From Acanthaster planci (Eukaryota > Echinodermata > Asteroidea > Valvatida > Acanthasteridae), in the NCBI RefSeq assembly GCF_001949145.1, contig NW_019091402.1, positions 2,723,072 through 2,773,755 of the forward strand: 50,684 nucleotides of DNA, read 5' to 3'. This document shows positions 47,401-50,684 of the stretch, in pieces (within the stretch, counting starts at the first letter, position 1; each line of letters begins with the position of its first letter). The notes under the pieces are model-generated. The model did no database searches. It saw only the letters and a program-made list of their open reading frames with translations, and was not told where the DNA came from. The translations under genes and the position numbers were made by a program.

Positions 47401-49013
47401 GTGCATGACGTTCCTGTTGAAATACTTGTGATCTGAGTGGTTCTTCATCTGGAAAGTCATAATTACAATGCATAAATCAACCGACTTCGCGACTTGGTCG
47501 ACGCTGGCTAGAGAAACCACACCACGCCCAAATACCCCTATATAGTGGAACTTTGTTTACGCAAGATCAAAGGGACTTTCCAGAAACCTCTTGTTACGGT
47601 GAAGCTCGTGTTGTGCGCGCCCATGCTCGTCGCATTTATAGGGCTTTTTTCAGACGGATCAGAATCTTGATCAGTGATCCCAAAAGTGGTTCACTCTATC
47701 CAAACCGGCGGCTTCTGGTGTCACGGTGATCCAATGTTGGATCACTCTGATCTTGAACGGGATCTGCATGAAACAAACCAGGTATCCGCCCCGAGCTGAA
47801 GTGCACCTCAATCGACGAAAGAAAGACAGGTGGTTACACGCGGGTTCTTGCACGCGTTCTGCGTGTACGCAAAGACCACACATGCCGCAATTAATTCGTT
47901 ACGCGTTAGGGTGCAGACCACTAATTCAAGTGAGAATTCACGGGCTAGTATTAAGTCGCTTCCGAGAATTTCTGGCCAGCTCATTGGCATTAAAAGTGCC
48001 CCCACAGTATCTAACAAGAAGATTGGTTGGCCCCCAAAATGGTGAGATTGTGTAAACCCTTACCGGGATCAACTCCCTGGGTCTTTGAGCTTTCATATGA
48101 GAGAATGACTAAAAACTACGGTTGAAAAATGGTCCTAAGTGCCCGAGAAAGTCGAGGCTTGCCATTTGACAAATGGCTGCAATCAGACTTCGGAAAAATC
48201 ACTTTTTGGGGGTGATTTTTTGTGGGAATAATTAAAAATGTGATTGGTTAACTCACAAACAAATTGAAAGATTAGTGACCAGACAAGAATTTCATTGGTG
48301 TTTCAGAAATCTCAGGGATGTTGGTGTGCATGTTATTGGGCCTTGAACAGTGCTGATTTTACACTGTTTTCAATAGGGCTTGAATGTACCCGTAAGCGTG
48401 TTTCGCGTCAAACGCGCATATACTTGCGCCTCGTGGCGCCCCTACCAATGCGGGGCGTACAAAACCACGCCCTCTTTTGTTCCACTCGCGCTCGGGGCGG
48501 ATAGTAAGCGCGACCGTCGCTCATGCATACAGGCCCACTCTCTTGCGTCCTCTATAAAAAATTCCATCCCACAGAGCTCTATAAAACACAAACAAGCAAA
48601 CAAAAATGGGGCTCTGTGTTCCATTCAAATAAACCTATTCTGATCCCTCGAGCGTGAAGCTTGTGAGTACAATTTTTCTGATATACTTCGTAAGACAGGA
48701 AGATAAACCTTTTAACCACTACTTGAAACTACAGGATTTTATTGATAAACAAAACATTTCGAGACTTTATGTTGTCCACCTTTTTCCGAAAAAGATTATG
48801 CTTGTCCTCCCTTGCCTTCCATAATTGAAGGTAATTATTGTAATGCAGGACTACTGGACTACCTTCGTTCGGTAGACTGAGTCTATTGGCTGTTGATTCT
48901 GTTACGTTCATGAACTCACACAGCTTGCTACAGCACGGGAGATTTGGTAGACATGGATTACACATGTGATAATCATGATGACTGCCCAGACGGTTCGGAT
49001 GAGTACTGCTTCC
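44436..49013 (+). CDS. Secreted LDLa-like microexon protein (3' partial)
   Basis: Exons recognised: 44436-44543, 44769-44892, 45230-45268, 46237-46332, 46830-46862, 48951-49013. All have AG/GT borders, and from the second exon on every junction is phase 1. The first exon encodes a signal peptide (LACLVVVTFVVWVNA) and a basic segment. The second is a basic Arg/Gly-rich propiece ending GSKRTVDDTRL. The next exons, 39, 96, 33 and 63 bp, encode cysteine/acidic pieces: DYHCDFRTDADCF, then CVFPEF to WEDCSDGSDEWG, then a short Gly/Asp piece, then YTCDNHDDCPDGSDEYCF. The D-C-x-D-G-S-D-E signature, seen twice, is the calcium-binding half of LDL-receptor class A repeats; the first halves are degenerate. 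The cysteine expected after SDEWG is not formed by the next exon found, so a small exon may be missed. The 3' end was not found. Function unknown. Confidence 0.65.
44990..45018. repeat. Perfect 11-bp stem hairpin
   Basis: AGGCGGATAAT and ATTATCCGCCT flank a seven-base loop. It lies in the second intron of the LDLa-like gene. No terminator or RNA role is inferred. Confidence 0.7.
47032..47357. repeat. 326-bp inverted element built of TTCGTTT-ACGAGATATA units
   Basis: Its left end TTCGTTTGTACGAGATATAT and right end ATATATCTCGTAAAAACGAA are complementary, and the arms continue with AAGTTCGTTTGTTCGAGA against TCTCCTAAAAACGAACTT. Within each arm the unit (A)GTTCGTTT-ACGAGAT is repeated degenerately. 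It is a foldback-type element in an intron of the LDLa-like gene. Confidence 0.8.
48021..48386 (+). repeat. Dispersed repeat, copy B
   Basis: The second copy of the element at 34296-34642, same orientation: GATTGG-TGGCCCCCAAAATGG at the start and ACACTGTTTTCAATAGGGC near the end. It has an extra stretch around GATTTTTTGTGGGAATAATT. A CpG-rich block (48386-48530) follows immediately. Confidence 0.85.
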
Positions 49014-49179
49014 GTGAGTATCCTATTCGCGTTACAGTTACATACCTAACGGTACGTTACACTGAGAAACTGCAGCGTTGCAGGATTTAACAGAGTAACA
49101 CTTCTCTCATCCAGCGCCGAAAATTCAAACAGGGCGCTGGAAAAGCATGCACAGGGGACGGAATACGTCACACGGGGTC

Positions 49180-49321
49180 AGTACCGAAGTGTGACGTCAC
49201 GGTGAACCAGAAAGTGCAGTGCAAACGAATGGAGTACGCGCGCGTGTTGGTTCACGCGCTGGTTCTCGCGCTAATGCCTTTTACACACTAAATGTGCGCA
49301 TGACGTATTCACTTCGGTACT
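49180..49321. mobile_element. MITE-like element, copy B
   Basis: Termini AGTACCGAAGTG and CACTTCGGTACT are perfect 12-bp inverted repeats. The interior matches copy A at 6035-6172 (GTGACGTCACGGTGAACCAG, CTAATGCCTTTTACACACTA), with an internal insertion or duplication of about 15 bp around GGTTCACGCGCTGGTTCTCG. It lies just downstream of the last LDLa-like exon. Confidence 0.88.
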
Positions 49322-49442
49322 CAATAGCGCATATTGTCTGTGCACAAAATGAGCGGCCCAACAATGGCAGTGCGCTGCGTTTTAGGAGGGTAATGCATTT
49401 AGTCATCATTGATTGTGGAGAAAACATTTTTCTTATGGGACG

Positions 49443-49981
49443 TTAGTCTTGGCGCAAGACGTCAGTGATCGATAGTTGTTTTATTTCTGTTGAAGAGCGC
49501 CCTCGCACACCTAGATTTTACTTACTCTCACTAACGTCTTGGGAATCTTGCAGGAATGGAGGTGTGGCAGTTGCATGCAAAAGTCCGATCTTCTTAAATA
49601 CTTATAGCCTTGGTATTATAATTCTGTACATGTACATGTACTTCGAAGTTCGAACAACATGGCTGCTTCACGCTAGCAAGTACGATGTCGATGGTGTCTG
49701 GTTTATGGGAAGGGATTAGTGACATGTGAGAGAAATGTTTTTCACTCCATACTAGACATAAATTGCCACTCTTCTAAAAGATATCGTTGGAGACTTCAGT
49801 TGTGCTGCATCGATCATGTTTGCGATGTTTGTGGCAGAAAAATTAAGAAAACAAAATCGTTGTCTGATATCACCCAATAAATACGTTCTCGTGCTGGCGC
49901 ACAGTCTAATTGTGAGTCGTTAGGGGGCGCACTATGCACGGTGTCCGCTATCAAGCACTAACGTCTTGAAACCAAGACTAA
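49443..49981. mobile_element. 539-bp element with long terminal inverted repeats
   Basis: The left end TTAGTCTTGGCGCAAGACG continues TCAGTGATCGATAG. The right end reads CTATCAAGCACTAACG and then TCTTGAAACCAAGACTAA. The two are complementary over about 33 bp with a few mismatches. The interior has no transposase-like frame, so it would be non-autonomous. No clear target-site duplication could be read. Confidence 0.75.
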
Positions 49982-50395
49982 TGAGACGGCAGCTAAGCCC
50001 TCGGCCTCCCTCTCAAAAAAGCAAAAAAAATACAGGAAATTCATGAATAGCATTTTCCGAATTAACTGACCATTTTCTACGGTCTACGGTCAATTGCTTG
50101 GACAATATTTCTACTCTGGGTTAGTTCAGTCGTGAGTCGTTCGGTGTGTACAAATTTGACAATTCCACCAAGACCCACAAAAGGTTTTGTCAGTAAATAT
50201 ATGATGTCCAAACTGTCCACGTGTTTTCCGTCTGATTTCATGAGCGAAACTGAAGAACTTAATCAATGACAGGAAATAAATAAATCACAATTTTAACTGT
50301 ACACACTCATAGGAAAAATGCACTGAAATTAATTCATATATTGAAAAAATTACCGAAAACCGGTACTGTACCCATTCGACTCGCTGCTTTCTGCA

Positions 50396-50516
50396 ATGGA
50401 GAAATCTAAAGAACCAGAACCCTTTCCCTTTGGAATCTGCACTTCTACAACCCCAAAACACAACAAGTGGAAACCATTTCTTTCCGTAGCACCCCAAGCT
50501 GTGACCAGGTTCAATG
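50396..50516 (+). CDS. Likely first coding exon of an unrecognised gene (3' partial)
   Basis: ATG at 50396 opens 40 codons and ends phase 1 at the consensus donor GTAAGC (50517). The reading is MEKSKEPEPFPFGICTS, then KHNKWKPFLSVAPQAV, then TRFN: soluble, Lys/Pro-rich, no signal peptide. There is no acceptor-like AG just before the ATG, so it fits an initiating exon. The remaining exons lie beyond the window. I do not recognise the family. Confidence 0.45.
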
Positions 50517-50684
50517 GTAAGCTATGTACGTGCTGTATGTACATTGAACATTGGTACATGTTTTTACTAATGCACACTTTGGTTTCAAGAACACTAACAA
50601 TGTAGTATATACTACTTAGATGGAAGGGGGCCATACTAAGAAACAGCGATCTTGTGCGCACAGGAAAAATTACGATTACAAAGT

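Noticed and set aside
1-50684. CRISPR arrays, bacterial operons, riboswitches, viral genes
   Set aside because: None seen; the intron-exon structure and Pol III genes are eukaryotic, and no reverse transcriptase, integrase or capsid-like frame was recognised.

Overview
The window is eukaryotic nuclear DNA from an animal. Genes are split into short exons with GT-AG introns, there are Pol III tRNA genes, polyadenylation signals, many foldback and terminal-inverted-repeat elements, and one 598-base assembly gap. The gene content (a CatSper sperm channel, a CDC50/TMEM30 flippase subunit, a PHETA/sesquipedalian endosomal adaptor, and a secreted LDLa-LDLa-TSP1-trypsin protease) points to a marine invertebrate, most likely a non-vertebrate deuterostome such as an echinoderm, hemichordate or cephalochordate. 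The species cannot be fixed from the sequence.

Layout. 331-8602 (+): a CatSper4-like channel lacking only its N-terminal exon(s); every splice phase from S1 to the stop is consistent. Its introns carry five intact tRNA-Glu genes, all on the channel strand, and one colinear but decayed tRNA-Glu relic. A sixth intact copy lies at 24351. Three of the intronic copies sit in locally tandem-duplicated units. 8841-9154 (+): a possible two-exon gene for a protein of about 38 residues. 23999-11069 (-): TMEM30/CDC50, eight coding exons and 390 residues, with a second, in-phase candidate terminal exon at 15590-15404 followed by its own AATAAA. 24423-31500: mostly gene-poor, with the gap and only weak exon-like pieces. 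32655-31552 (-): a single-exon PHETA-like PH-domain protein with a C-terminal F&H motif. 39383-35717 (-): a ten-exon serine protease of 532 residues with TATA box and poly(A) signal. 39600-43350: no convincing gene. 43586-43359 (-): a Pro/Thr-rich exon-like reading. 44436-49013 (+): a TATA-driven secreted protein whose LDLa-like module is spread over very short phase 1-1 exons, with its 3' end unresolved. 50396-50516 (+): a likely first coding exon of another gene running out of the window.

The genes have no obvious shared pathway and look like ordinary animal neighbours. The channel acts in the sperm flagellum; TMEM30 chaperones P4-ATPase flippases; PHETA works with OCRL in endosome recycling; the protease and the LDLa protein are secreted. 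The most unusual structure is the tRNA-Glu series inside the CatSper introns, with anticodons CTC and TTC on nearly identical bodies. Other points of interest are the possible alternative TMEM30 tail, the microexon LDLa gene, and several pairs of dispersed palindromic elements. No clearly new biochemical system was found.
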